Counted from the first letter of the stretch, positions 51,868 to 60,749 are shown. The stretch is 64,000 nt of DNA from CAWIJJ01 sp963836405 (GCA_963836405.1 CAWIJL010000004.1:62001-126000); one strand, 5' to 3'. Program-made: numbers and translations. Notes: generated by a model not told the origin, from the letters alone.

Positions 51868-53229
51868 TCAGTTGATCTCCACCACCGTCTGGAACAACTG
51901 GGTGGGTAACGAGATGCCGCAGGCCTTGAGCCGCTCGTGGAACTTCGGCCGGATGCCCGTGGCGCGGAAACGTCCCAGCACTTTGCCGGACTCGGTGATG
52001 CCGGTTTTTTCGAACAGGAAGATGTCCTGAAGGGTGATCATGTCCTGCTCCATGCCGACCACTTCCGTAATGTGAGTGATGCGGCGCGATCCGTCGCTGA
52101 AGCGGGCCACCTGCACAAACAGGTTCACCGCCGAAGCGATCTGCTGGCGGATCGAGCGGATGCCCATGTTTGCGTTCGCCATGCCCACCATCACTTCCAG
52201 CCGGCCCAGTCCGTCGCGGGGCGTGTTGGCGTGAATCGTAGTCAGCGACCCGTCGTGGCCGGTGTTCATGGCCTGCAACATGTCGAGCGCCTCATCCGCG
52301 CGAACCTCGCCGACGATGATCCGGTCGGGCCGCATACGGAGGGCGTTGATCACCAGTTGCCGTATGTGAATCGCACCGGTCCCTTCCACGTTGGGCGGGC
52401 GTGTTTCCATGCGGGCCACGTGCGTTTGTTGAAGCCGTAACTCGGCCGCATCTTCGATGGTCACGATGCGCTCGTCTTCGGGAATGTAGGAGGAGAGCGC
52501 ATTTAGCAGGGTTGTTTTACCGGAACCGGTTCCGCCGCAGATCAGGATATTCAGCCGGGCTTTCACGCAGCCTTTGAGCAATTCCAGCATTCCCTCGGTG
52601 AGGGCCAGTTTGCTGACCAGATCTTCGCCTTTGAGGGCGTGGCGTCCGAACCGGCGTATGGAGAGCAGCGGACCGTCCACCGCCACCGGAGGAATGGCGG
52701 CGTTGACGCGCGAACCGTCCGGCAGGCGCGCATCCACCAGCGGCGACGATTCGTCCACGCGCCGCCCGACTCGCGACACGACTTTCTCGATGATGCGCAA
52801 CAGGTGCGCGTCGTCCTTGAACTCAACCGGAGTGCGGTACAGTTTGCCGCCCCGCTCCACATATACCAGCCGCGGCGTGGTGACCAGAATGTCCGATACG
52901 GTTGGATCCTGCAGCAGAGGCTCCAGGGGCCCGAGACCGAAGACTTCATCCAGGATCTCTTCAATGACCCGGTCCTTTTCCACCAGGCTGAGGGGCGTCT
53001 TCTCCTCGTCCACCAGCTTGGCCACCGCCGCACGAATCTCCGCACGCACGCGCTCGCCGGCCATGGACGACAGGGCTTCCAGGTTGATCCGATCGAGGAG
53101 TTTGCGGTGAAGGGTGAACTTCAGCTCCTGGTATTCGGGTGTATAACCGTCCTTCGTGAACAGCCGGTTTACCCAACCCGTTTCGCGGTTTTCGCCGCTT
53201 CTCGATACCGTATCGATGAGTGCTGGCAT
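51868..53229 (-). CDS. cpaF: Tad/Flp pilus assembly ATPase CpaF (TadA)
   Basis: A 453-residue secretion ATPase. An N-terminal three-helix region leads to the GspE core: Walker A 'CGGTGSGKTTLLNAL', Asp box 'RIVTIEDAAELRL', Walker B 'RPDRIIVGEVRADEALDML' and His box 'AMNTGHDGSLTTIHANTPRD'. It powers pilus extension and, in some systems, retraction. ATG 53229 has GAGGAG close upstream; an in-frame GTG at 53244 would add five residues. Confidence 0.93.
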   Translation of the reverse strand: MPALIDTVSRSGENRETGWVNRLFTKDGYTPEYQELKFTLHRKLLDRINLEALSSMAGERVRAEIRAAVAKLVDEEKTPLSLVEKDRVIEEILDEVFGLGPLEPLLQDPTVSDILVTTPRLVYVERGGKLYRTPVEFKDDAHLLRIIEKVVSRVGRRVDESSPLVDARLPDGSRVNAAIPPVAVDGPLLSIRRFGRHALKGEDLVSKLALTEGMLELLKGCVKARLNILICGGTGSGKTTLLNALSSYIPEDERIVTIEDAAELRLQQTHVARMETRPPNVEGTGAIHIRQLVINALRMRPDRIIVGEVRADEALDMLQAMNTGHDGSLTTIHANTPRDGLGRLEVMVGMANANMGIRSIRQQIASAVNLFVQVARFSDGSRRITHITEVVGMEQDMITLQDIFLFEKTGITESGKVLGRFRATGIRPKFHERLKACGISLPTQLFQTVVEIN

Positions 53230-53285
53230 GGCTCCTCTTTCCACGGCGTCCTGAAATCAGTGGTCCAGTCGCCGGTAGCGCTTCG

Positions 53286-54449
53286 TTAACCGAATAAGCC
53301 GAACTTCTTCTTCGGGGTCGTGGCCGTTTCCTGGTTCGTCAGCTTCATCGCGAAGCGGGAAATCTCTTTGCCCAGGTCGCAACTGCGATTCAGCATCCGG
53401 CCTTCGGCGTACGTCTCGTACAGCTCCGGATAATTGTTCGGAATCATCGCGAAGATCGGTACGCCCAACATCTTTTCTAGCTCGCTGGCGGTAATGTCCA
53501 GGCGCTTGGGTGCACGGTTGAGTATCAGCCGGATGCGATTCTTCCCGTAGCCGCTATCGACCAGGGTTTGAATAATCTGCTTGCTCTGGTGCAGGGCAGG
53601 CACTTCGAGAGTCGTGACGAGGCACGCTTCGTCGATTTCTTCGAGCGCCGCCATGGCCATGTGGGTGAGGCTGCGCCCCAGATCGGCAATGGTCCAATCG
53701 TAATGCGGCCTCGCAAATGCAAGCACATGCCGGATCTGGTCGTCCTTGGGCTGCTGCTTGGAGGCCAGCGCAAGCGGCGAGGAGACGATCTCGACGCCCG
53801 GGATGCCGTTGGAAACCAGCGCCTTCCAGTAGGAAATGTCCAGCCGGTGAAGATTGTTCACGGCGTCCAGAATGGAGTAGACGGCCTTGGTCTTAGTGAT
53901 GAACCCGACCATGCCGGCATCCAGGTCCAGGTCCGCGAGCAGCACCTTCTGGTTTTGACGGCCCAGTTCGGCTGCCACATGACAAAGGATCGTGGTGGCG
54001 CCGCAGCCGCCTTTGGCCGAAAAGAATCCATAAGCCTTGCCGCCGCTTTTCACACCGCCGTCGCGCCTCCGGCTGCGGTCCGCCGAGCGCTTTTCGAGAG
54101 CCTTGCGGAGAGATTCCCGGACGGGCGGAAACAGGTATTCGTTGACTCCGGCGCGCAGCGCGGAAAGGATCACGTCGGCATCGGGACTCGTGTTGAGGGC
54201 GACGATCATCGGGTCGCCAGTGGCGGCCCGGATGGACGCCACCAGTCCCTCGAGCGGCTCCTTCCAGCCGCTGATATCCACCAGAATCACGTCCGGCCGC
54301 ATTCTTTCCAGCCGGTCCACGAAGCTGCTCATATCGCCGAGATCCTGGTGTTCGACGATGATACGGAAGGGCAGGTCGGCCAGACAGGCCTGGGCCTGAT
54401 CCCATAACTCGCGGTTTTCGATCGCCAACCCGATCGTCAGCGGATACAT
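53286..54449 (-). CDS. cpaE: Tad pilus localisation ATPase CpaE (TadZ)
   Basis: A 387-residue protein. A receiver-like N-terminal domain ('MYPLTIGLAIENRELWDQAQ', 'DVILVDISGW') is followed by a MinD/ParA-type ATPase with a deviant Walker A 'FSAKGGCGATTI' and 'VLLADLDLDAGMVGF'. TadZ/CpaE places the pilus machine at a cell site. ATG 54449 has TGGAGA upstream; a longer start adds an unconserved arginine-rich stretch. Confidence 0.9.
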   Translation of the reverse strand: MYPLTIGLAIENRELWDQAQACLADLPFRIIVEHQDLGDMSSFVDRLERMRPDVILVDISGWKEPLEGLVASIRAATGDPMIVALNTSPDADVILSALRAGVNEYLFPPVRESLRKALEKRSADRSRRRDGGVKSGGKAYGFFSAKGGCGATTILCHVAAELGRQNQKVLLADLDLDAGMVGFITKTKAVYSILDAVNNLHRLDISYWKALVSNGIPGVEIVSSPLALASKQQPKDDQIRHVLAFARPHYDWTIADLGRSLTHMAMAALEEIDEACLVTTLEVPALHQSKQIIQTLVDSGYGKNRIRLILNRAPKRLDITASELEKMLGVPIFAMIPNNYPELYETYAEGRMLNRSCDLGKEISRFAMKLTNQETATTPKKKFGLFG

Positions 54450-54471
54450 ACGAAGTCTCCAGGTAGAGCGC

Positions 54472-56076
54472 TCATTTTGCGGAACCTCCACCGGCCGGCG
54501 AGCCCTGTGACGGCGCCGTTGCCGCCGGAGCCTGGCGGACCGGCACCAACTGGAACGCAGGTTCGGAAGCCACCGGCGGCGCCCCTTCCGTCTTCTTCAA
54601 TTGCTCCACCGGAATCGATTCCACACCTTGCCGGGCCGGCACGTTGCTAGCCGGATTCGTTACCTGCTGCGGCTCTACCTTGGTCATGTGAGGGGTGCTG
54701 AACTTGATCGCCGGCACTGCGTCTCCCTGGGAAATCGGACGCACCAGTTCCGGCGTGATGATGACCATCAGCTCGGAGTTATTCCGGTTCGTCAGTTTGC
54801 TCTGAAAGAGCTTGCCTAAAACCGGTATGGCGCTCAGTCCCGGCACCTTGGCCAGGCTCTCGGAGGTCTGCTTGTCCAGCAGGCCGGCAATTACGAAGCT
54901 CTGGCCGCTTTCGAGTTCCACTTCGGTCTGCACGCGCCGCGAAGAGATGCCCGGCACCGTGATGCCCTGCACCGTCACCGCGTTGGCGTAATCGAGCGAG
55001 CTGACTTCCGGCGCCACTTTGAGCCGGATGGTGCCGCGCGCCGTGACGGTGGGCTGGAACGAGAGGCGCACACCGTATTCGCGCCACATCAGGCTGATAG
55101 CCGCCGAACCCTGTCCCGGCTGAACCATGGGGAAGGGGAATTCGCCACCCGCCAGGAAACTGGCCTGCTGCCCGCTGATCGCGAGCAGGTTCGGCTCGGC
55201 CAGCAATTCCAGCACGCGCTGATTCTCGAGCGCCTGAATTTCCGCCGCCAAGTTGATATCGGGCCTCAGCAGAAGAATATTGACGAGCTGGCTCACCTCG
55301 AATTTGCCTTGGTCGTTGGGAAACAACGCGGGACCGGTGCCGAGGCTGGTGCCCTGATTGAACGAACCGTTCCAGAGGTTGACGCCCAGGCTCAGGGACG
55401 CCGACCGGTCCACATTGGCAAACTTGACCTTCAGCACGACTTGCGGTTCGATCCCGGGAGTCAGCACGCGTAGCAGGTTTACGGTTTTTCCCAGCGTGCT
55501 CGCGATGGCAACCACGCGTTCGGCCGAAATCAGGTCCTTCACCGTGCCGCGAATGAAAGCCGTGTCGTTCTCGAAGGTGACATTGATGTTGTCTTCCGGA
55601 AAATCGCGGGCGATCTGCTGCCGCACCGCATCCAGACGGGCGCTGCTGATACGGACGGTCAGGTCATACACCAGCCGGGCGCCATTCTGCTGCCAGACGA
55701 TCAGCGAGGTTTCGCCGGCCATCTTGCCGTTGATCAGAACTTCCTTCGGATTGACGGCGACCGCTTCTGCCAGGTCGCCATTCGCCACCGAAAGTCGGCG
55801 AATATCGAGAGGGCTGTCGATAATCAACGACTTACCCACGGTCACGACGAGGCGGCCCAGCGTTCCCGTGCCTGCGTCGGCTTTGGCCTGTTCGGCGGCC
55901 GCGGGCTGAACCTGCTGGTCGGTTGCCTCGGGGGCCTGGCCGGCGGCCGGACCCTGTTGCTCCGGCGCCTGCTGCGGAGCGCTCTGCCAGGCATCCGCCC
56001 GGGCGGGCCCGAAGCAGAGAAATGAGCTGCACGCTCCCAGCGCCAGAACGGTGACGATCTCGCGGATTCGCGACAC
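54472..56076 (-). CDS. cpaC: Tad pilus outer-membrane secretin (CpaC/RcpA)
   Basis: A 534-residue secretin. The signal peptide ('VTVLALGACSSFLCFGPARA') is followed by a Gln/Ala/Pro-rich linker, the pilus secretin N-domain ('GRLVVTVGKSLIIDSPLDIR', 'VLINGKMAGETSLIVWQQNG'), a BON-like repeat, and the beta-barrel secretin domain with 'GQSFVIAGLLDKQTSESL' and 'VPVLGKLFQSK... ELMVIITPELV'. The C-terminus is Pro/Ala-rich. GTG 56076 abuts the cpaB stop, with GGGGAGGG upstream. It forms the pore through which Flp pili exit. Confidence 0.92.
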   Translation of the reverse strand: MSRIREIVTVLALGACSSFLCFGPARADAWQSAPQQAPEQQGPAAGQAPEATDQQVQPAAAEQAKADAGTGTLGRLVVTVGKSLIIDSPLDIRRLSVANGDLAEAVAVNPKEVLINGKMAGETSLIVWQQNGARLVYDLTVRISSARLDAVRQQIARDFPEDNINVTFENDTAFIRGTVKDLISAERVVAIASTLGKTVNLLRVLTPGIEPQVVLKVKFANVDRSASLSLGVNLWNGSFNQGTSLGTGPALFPNDQGKFEVSQLVNILLLRPDINLAAEIQALENQRVLELLAEPNLLAISGQQASFLAGGEFPFPMVQPGQGSAAISLMWREYGVRLSFQPTVTARGTIRLKVAPEVSSLDYANAVTVQGITVPGISSRRVQTEVELESGQSFVIAGLLDKQTSESLAKVPGLSAIPVLGKLFQSKLTNRNNSELMVIITPELVRPISQGDAVPAIKFSTPHMTKVEPQQVTNPASNVPARQGVESIPVEQLKKTEGAPPVASEPAFQLVPVRQAPAATAPSQGSPAGGGSAK

Positions 56077-56961
56077 CTACTTGCCCTCCCCGGTTTGTTC
56101 AAACTTCTGTTCGGACTTGGTTTTGCCCGAAATGATTTCCATGACGTACACTTCTTTTTTGGCCGGCGGCGCAAAAGTGCTGTCCGGCGGCGGGGCCGTC
56201 GCCCGAGGTCTCGGAGCCACCGGCGATTCGCCCCGCGGAGCCGGCCTGACGCCATTGAACAGATATCCCATCGCGGTTCCCGGCGTCTTCGCGATTTCCC
56301 GGTCGAGCGGGTTCCGCAACACCAGTTGCACCGAGGCCTGCGCGCTCGCAAGGCTGAGTTGTTCGGCCTGCTCCGGCGTTACCAGCAGGTTCACCACCTG
56401 CACCACAACCGGCTTTCCTTCGGCATCTTTTTTGAAATCCTGGCCGGCGGAAAGCACTTCCAGGTTTTGCAGCAGCGTCCGCGTTATCGTGCCCATCGTG
56501 TCGTTGCCCCCCGGCCGGTTGCCGGAGATCAGCACGTCCACGCGCATCCCGGCCACCACGAATCCGGCAACGCCTACAACTTCATTCACCCGGATCGCCA
56601 CAGCGCGCATTCCGGGCGGAATCGTGGCTGCCAGTCCGCCTCCGGCGCCCTTCGCCGCGAGGCGTGAATCGATTACCGGCTCTTTGTCCACCATCCGGGT
56701 GGTGACGCCGCGGCCTACCAAATCCTGCATCTTCGCGGCCGCGCCTTCCGGTGCCGCGCCCGACCAGTCGGCCAGCTTGAGATCGTCTTCCTTCAGGACG
56801 GATCCGACTTCCAGATCGTGAGCGGCGAGTACGATCTGCACCGTCTTTGGCGCTGCCGTGGCAGCCTGGGGCCGGTTGATCAGGAGCCGGTACAACAGCA
56901 GGCTCGCCACCGACGCCACCACGAACGCGAATAACAGAACTCCGACAAATCTCTTGTTCAT
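56077..56961 (-). CDS. cpaB: Flp pilus assembly protein CpaB (RcpC)
   Basis: A 294-residue protein with an N-terminal helix ('GVLLFAFVVASVASLLLYRL'), an SAF domain ('VLAAHDLEVGSVLKEDDLKL', 'LVGRGVTTRMVDKEPVIDSR') and the RcpC/CpaB region ('GMRVDVLISGNRPGGNDTMG', 'LVTPEQAEQLSLASAQASVQ'). It is periplasmic and stabilises the secretin. It is separated from flp by a 271-base region with strong hairpins. Confidence 0.92.
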   Translation of the reverse strand: MNKRFVGVLLFAFVVASVASLLLYRLLINRPQAATAAPKTVQIVLAAHDLEVGSVLKEDDLKLADWSGAAPEGAAAKMQDLVGRGVTTRMVDKEPVIDSRLAAKGAGGGLAATIPPGMRAVAIRVNEVVGVAGFVVAGMRVDVLISGNRPGGNDTMGTITRTLLQNLEVLSAGQDFKKDAEGKPVVVQVVNLLVTPEQAEQLSLASAQASVQLVLRNPLDREIAKTPGTAMGYLFNGVRPAPRGESPVAPRPRATAPPPDSTFAPPAKKEVYVMEIISGKTKSEQKFEQTGEGK

Positions 56962-57077
56962 TAAAAGCTCCCCGCTGCTGGCCTGCTCGCGCCAGTCCTC
57001 GGTCTTCAGGCTGATTGTGCGGCCACCGAAAAGTTGCCGGGAGGCGTAACGCCCGAACTCCCGGTCTCCAGAGGCAA

Positions 57078-57216
57078 GGGGAGCCGAAACACCCGAAACT
57101 GCTCAGTGCAACCAGCGGCTCCCCACATCGTTTTCTTCATTGCTTCGTACAACCTGTTCCCGGCTCCTGCAGCCGGGTGGGCGCGCCGGACGACCCGGTG
57201 GGTTCGCTCCGGCGCG
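57078..57216. repeat. Three strong inverted repeats between flp and cpaB
   Basis: GGGGAGCCG (57078-57086) pairs with CGGCTCCCC (57116-57124). CCCGGCT (57159-57165) pairs with AGCCGGG (57171-57177). CGCGCCGGA (57182-57190) pairs with TCCGGCGCG (57208-57216), and its loop extends the stem with CGACCC/GGGTTCG. All arms are perfect, and none is followed by a T run. The last hairpin begins 17 bases after the flp stop on the minus strand. Such structures could protect the flp message and reduce readthrough into cpaB. Confidence 0.65.
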
Positions 57217-57232
57217 TCCCTCCGTTATCCGG

Positions 57233-57415
57233 CTAGTTGGCTGCGGTGTTCGCGGCCACCAGCTGGCTGTTGACCTTCGTCCAGATACCGGAGATGCTGC
57301 CGCCGGTGCCCAGGAAAAGTGCCGCCGATGCCAGCGCCACGAAAGCCATGAGCAGGGTGTATTCGATGAGATCCTGGCCCTGTTCGTCATTCCAGAAACT
57401 GCGTACAAACGTCAT
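57233..57415 (-). CDS. flp: Flp-type pilin
   Basis: A 60-residue class IVb pilin. The short leader ends at Gly13; cleavage gives a mature protein starting 'QDLIEYTLLMAFVALASAAL', with Glu at +5 and Tyr at +6, the invariant Flp features. A 20-residue hydrophobic helix follows, then a small C-terminal part 'GIWTKVNSQLVAANTAAN'. It polymerises into the adhesive Flp pilus after processing by a prepilin peptidase, which is not in this window. The ATG overlaps the stop of the GT-C-like gene (ATGA). Confidence 0.93.
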   Translation of the reverse strand: MTFVRSFWNDEQGQDLIEYTLLMAFVALASAALFLGTGGSISGIWTKVNSQLVAANTAAN

Positions 57416-59112
57416 TTTGTGTTCGCTCCTAAATATTCTCGATTTGCGTTATTGTTTGTAATCGCGCGTCCCCCTGTCTCGGATTTGGGAATCGTTCGAT
57501 CACGTCCAGAGCCGTCACCGCTGGTGACGGAAGCTGTTTCGCCCGCGGACCGCACGGCGGACCGGAAGACCAGGCTGATGCCGTCGTCAAATACGACGCG
57601 CCAGTCGCTGGAGAGCTTCAAAGCGCCGGTGAGGGGCGCATCGGGGGGAAGTAGAACGGTATCCACGCTGAAGCGCTCGAGGGTCTGCTCCCATCCGTGC
57701 TTCACGCTGATCGCGTCCAGGTACTTCTCGTCGAAATCGTTGCCGTAGAAATCGCTGCGGCCGTCCACAAACACGCGCTGGCGCGGGTAGAGGCTCCAGA
57801 TGAGATAGTCGCCCCATTCGTCATTGGAAAAGATATGCGCGCCGGGTATCTGGGCGAGCGTGGCCAGAGCCGCTGTCGGATACCTCTTGGGATCGAATTC
57901 CGCGCGGAACTTGGCGGGCGGCCTCGGCGCGAAGATCAGCGCCAGAACCAGAGCCAGTCCAGCCGCGCTGACCAGGTGGAACCGGCCCACCGATTCGGTT
58001 TCCTGCATTTCCGCCGCGACCCGGTTGAAACGCTCCGCGGCCCCCTTAACCCATCCGGCTACCGCCCTGTGCGGCACGCCTTCCAACCACCGGTCCACCG
58101 CACAGGCGATCACGGGAGCGGCCACGATGACGTACAAGGGGATGTTCCGGTTGGCCAGCAGCGCTGCATGCGCCCACATCAACAGGAGAATTGGCTCCGT
58201 GAAGCGCCTCTGCGCCAGGTTCCAGAAGGCGGAGGCAGCTCCCAGCACCAGCAGCGCCTCAAAAAATATGGCGGTCGGGTGATGGAAGTTGGGAGAGAGA
58301 AACTCTACGATATGCTCCGAATTGAACGGATTGCCCAGATACCGCAGCAGGTGCAGGTGCAGCTGGTAAAAATACGGGTTGACGAAGGTTGCGGCGACGC
58401 AGGCCGCCGTCGCTACCAAATAGCTGCGGGCCGTGCTTCGGTGATTTTCCCGAGCCTCGGCATCGCGCTCGAGCACCATGCTCAACACTTCGCCGGCTGC
58501 GTACGCCGCCAGCATCAGAATCCCGACAAAAAAGCCGCCGTGCAGATTCGTCCACAGCACCGTAATTGCCGGGAAGATCCAGACCCAGGGAACTTTGGCG
58601 AACCGCGGCCGTCCCTGCCGGATCGATTCCAGGCCGCCGTAGAAGATCACCAGGAAAAGGAGAGTGAAAAGATGGGGGCGCGCCAGCCAGTGAATCGAAC
58701 CGGCCGCCGTCGCGATCATTGTAATAAGGACGGCCACCACCGGGTTCGCTTTGCTTCTTACAAGCCTATAAAGGAGAGTGAAGACCGCGCACACCATGAG
58801 AATTCCGAAAATGCCGACCGCCTGAAGGCCGCCGATAGCGTGCAACAGGGCCAGGACCACGTCCGAGAGCCACTCCCAGGCAAACCACGGTTCGCCCGGC
58901 TTGGTGAAGGAGAATGGGTCGGTAGAGGGCACCGTTCCGTGGCTGAGAATCCACTGGCCCGTCCGAATGTGCCATCCCGTATCGCCATCGCCGAGCAGCG
59001 TGTGCAATCCTTCCATGCGTCCGAAGAGGAATGCGATCGGCGCCAGGAAGGCGAAGTCTGCAAAGGAAGGCAGCAGCTTCAGCACAAATCGGGATGGGGC
59101 GGGTTGATCCAT
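57412..59112 (-). CDS. Polytopic GT-C-like membrane protein coupled to flp
   Basis: A 566-residue protein with about 11-13 helices. The first loop 'GDGDTGWHIRTGQWILSHGT' contains the Asp/Trp-His pattern of GT-C-like proteins, and later loops contain 'ARPHLFT', 'TNLHGGFFVG' and 'HHPTAIFFEA'. A soluble C-terminus has 'FSNDEWGDYLIWSLYPRQRV' and 'VDGRSDFYGNDFDEKYLDA'. It is probably a membrane glycosyltransferase of unknown specificity. Its start overlaps the PilZ stop and its stop overlaps the flp start, so pilin expression is physically tied to it; pilin or envelope glycan modification is a plausible role. Confidence 0.7.
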   Translation of the reverse strand: MDQPAPSRFVLKLLPSFADFAFLAPIAFLFGRMEGLHTLLGDGDTGWHIRTGQWILSHGTVPSTDPFSFTKPGEPWFAWEWLSDVVLALLHAIGGLQAVGIFGILMVCAVFTLLYRLVRSKANPVVAVLITMIATAAGSIHWLARPHLFTLLFLVIFYGGLESIRQGRPRFAKVPWVWIFPAITVLWTNLHGGFFVGILMLAAYAAGEVLSMVLERDAEARENHRSTARSYLVATAACVAATFVNPYFYQLHLHLLRYLGNPFNSEHIVEFLSPNFHHPTAIFFEALLVLGAASAFWNLAQRRFTEPILLLMWAHAALLANRNIPLYVIVAAPVIACAVDRWLEGVPHRAVAGWVKGAAERFNRVAAEMQETESVGRFHLVSAAGLALVLALIFAPRPPAKFRAEFDPKRYPTAALATLAQIPGAHIFSNDEWGDYLIWSLYPRQRVFVDGRSDFYGNDFDEKYLDAISVKHGWEQTLERFSVDTVLLPPDAPLTGALKLSSDWRVVFDDGISLVFRSAVRSAGETASVTSGDGSGRDRTIPKSETGGRAITNNNANREYLGANTK

Positions 59113-59498
59113 CAGGCCATCCAGCTATTGGCCACAGGTTGTGACGCCTGAAAATTCCGAAGCCGGTCGTGGAACGACCGGAAATCCATATAATTCACCC
59201 GCAGCGCTACCCGCGCGGTCCCCGCATCCGGAGGCGAAACCCGGGTGATCGTGCCCTGGCAATGAATGCATTTCTGGCCGAATCCGTGATTGGCGGGCAG
59301 TTCGATGTCGATCGTGAGAATCTGTCCGATCGAAGGTAGGGGAAGTGCGACACCGTCACCGCACCAGGCGATCAATGCCCCGCTCCGGCTGATGTTTTCC
59401 GTGAACATGGCACCACGCATCCAGAGCGCCGGAGATGTGACATGGCACCGGAGCTTCACTTCGATTCGCGGGCTTTCTCGCCTATTGATATTTCGCAT
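59112..59498 (-). CDS. PilZ-domain c-di-GMP receptor
   Basis: A 128-residue single-domain PilZ protein. The c-di-GMP-binding RxxxR is in 'RRESPRIEVK', and the (D/N)xSxxG motif is 'NISRSGALI'. A later 'GTITRVSPPDAGTARVALRV' completes the barrel. It should bind cyclic di-GMP and control partner proteins. It is the first gene of the pilus transcript and overlaps the GT-C-like gene by one base, suggesting that c-di-GMP tunes pilus or glycan production after translation. Confidence 0.88.
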   Translation of the reverse strand: MRNINRRESPRIEVKLRCHVTSPALWMRGAMFTENISRSGALIAWCGDGVALPLPSIGQILTIDIELPANHGFGQKCIHCQGTITRVSPPDAGTARVALRVNYMDFRSFHDRLRNFQASQPVANSWMA

Positions 59499-59519
59499 TT
59501 CCAGTGGTTGCCAATCGCG

Positions 59520-59549
59520 AATTTAGCGCCGCCGATCTAGAGGGATCAA
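59520..59549 (-). promoter_or_regulatory. Candidate promoter of the PilZ-tad operon
   Basis: On the minus strand TTGATC (59549-59544) and TAAATT (59525-59520) are 18 bases apart. Initiation would fall about 15 bases before the PilZ start codon. Confidence 0.35.
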
Positions 59550-59850
59550 TATCGTAAATGGGCTATATGGCGGTGTTTGCAAAGGTTATCAGGATCCCGC
59601 AGGCAATCGGGAGAAGAAGATTCCGATATCCGCAATTGCGGGTAGTACCGGGAAATTCCGGTGGGGATATTAGTCGGCAATTATCTTTTGCCGATTTTGC
59701 GCCTGACCACCAGCGGCGGGCCTTCGCCACCGTAAGTTATTGACAATACAGACAGCCGCCAGCCGTAGAACAGACCAAAAGGCCTTATTCTCAACTTTTT
59801 TTCTAATTAAATTGCCGTGAATTAATAACGTGAGTACTGTTAGTTTTCCG

Positions 59851-59879
59851 TTGACATTGGTGGTATTTCATCGGAGAAT
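59851..59879 (+). promoter_or_regulatory. Candidate promoter of the LuxR-type response regulator
   Basis: TTGACA at 59851-59856 matches consensus and is followed after 17 bases by GAGAAT (59874-59879). The transcript would carry a leader of about 85 bases before the start at 59970. Confidence 0.5.
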
Positions 59880-59969
59880 CCGAGTATGGCTTCCTTGATA
59901 ACCTGCATGTGTTGAGAGAACTCCTATGCGGGCGGTGGGAATGTCGCATCTGAAAAAGGACATCGAAAA

Positions 59970-60716
59970 ATGCTGACGCGGATTCTTCTTTATAGCGACG
60001 AGCCGATATTGGCGAAAGGCCTTGAATCGGTCCTGAGGCAGATCGAGGGCTTCGAGCTGCTCCCCACCTGCTCCACCGTGAGTGGCGTGATGGAACAACT
60101 CTCCCACGGTGCTCCCGACCTGGTTTTAATGGACCTCACCCCCGAAATCACGTTCGCCGTGCTGAGCGAAATGAAGCACGCCATGACCTCCACCAAAATC
60201 GTGCTGTGGGTCAATTCCATATCCACGGAACTGGCGTTCCAGGCCATGGGGCTGGGCGTCCGCGGCATTCTCCGCAAGACACTGCCCACAGACCTCCAGG
60301 TCAAGTGTCTTCAGAAGGTTCAGGCCGGAGAACTCTGGTTTGAAAAAGCCCTGACCGACAGCTTTCTTTGCGCCCGCCGGGTGGCCCTCACCCAGCGCGA
60401 AGGCCAGCTCGTCAGCCTCCTCTCCCAGGGTCTGAAAAACAAAGAAATCGCTACCACCTTGATGATCTCGGAGGGAACCGTCAAGGTCTACCTTTCGCGC
60501 CTCTTCCAGAAGGTCGGCGTCAAGGATCGCTTCGAGCTGGCGCTGTTCGGCCTCAAGAACCTCACCACCGGCCAGTTGCCCACGCACGAAAAGGGATCCC
60601 GTCCCGGAGCCATTCCCGGACTGCGTTCCCTGGTTCTCGAAAGACCCACTGACCGGCAGGATCCGCCTGCGCGTTTTGCCAGCCCGATGCGCACCGTCGT
60701 CACACGGCAATATTGA
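59970..60716 (+). CDS. Orphan LuxR/NarL-type response regulator beside the pilus locus
   Basis: A 248-residue regulator. The receiver has 'ILLYSDEPILAKGLE' (one acidic pair), phosphoacceptor Asp55 in 'LVLMDLTPE' and Lys in 'GILRKTLP'. The LuxR helix-turn-helix has 'LTQREGQLVSLLSQGLKNKE' and 'GTVKVYLSRLFQKVGVKDRF'. A C-terminal extension of about 45 residues is disordered-looking. AAGGAC precedes the ATG. No kinase is adjacent. Its divergent position suggests it may regulate the PilZ-tad operon. A strong terminator follows. Confidence 0.88.
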   Translation: MLTRILLYSDEPILAKGLESVLRQIEGFELLPTCSTVSGVMEQLSHGAPDLVLMDLTPEITFAVLSEMKHAMTSTKIVLWVNSISTELAFQAMGLGVRGILRKTLPTDLQVKCLQKVQAGELWFEKALTDSFLCARRVALTQREGQLVSLLSQGLKNKEIATTLMISEGTVKVYLSRLFQKVGVKDRFELALFGLKNLTTGQLPTHEKGSRPGAIPGLRSLVLERPTDRQDPPARFASPMRTVVTRQY

Positions 60717-60749
60717 GAGAAGCCGGCGGTTTACTGCCGGTCGAGCATT

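Larger units (their letters stand above)
59499..59969. other. Divergent intergenic region between the tad operon and a response regulator
   Basis: A 471-base gap, AT-richer than the rest of the window. It holds a 12-base palindrome CCGCAATTGCGG (59630-59641) and an inverted repeat TCGGCAA/TTGCCGA (59674-59680 and 59688-59694) followed by TTTT, which is terminator- or small-RNA-like on the plus strand. It also holds two TTGACA boxes (59740, 59851) and candidate promoters in both directions. No protein-like reading frame was seen. Confidence 0.6.

Noticed and set aside
56985..57140. A 43-codon minus-strand frame (starts MKKTMWGAAG) between flp and cpaB
   Set aside because: Weak ribosome site, no helix or motif, and it is built from the hairpin arms; best read as structured non-coding spacer.
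57697..59151. 484-codon plus-strand frame opposite the GT-C-like pilus gene
   Set aside because: Gln/Arg/His-rich antisense translation with no start signal or motif.
59499..59969. c-di-GMP riboswitch in the tad upstream region
   Set aside because: The conserved GEMM core sequences are not present on either strand; only simple hairpins are seen.
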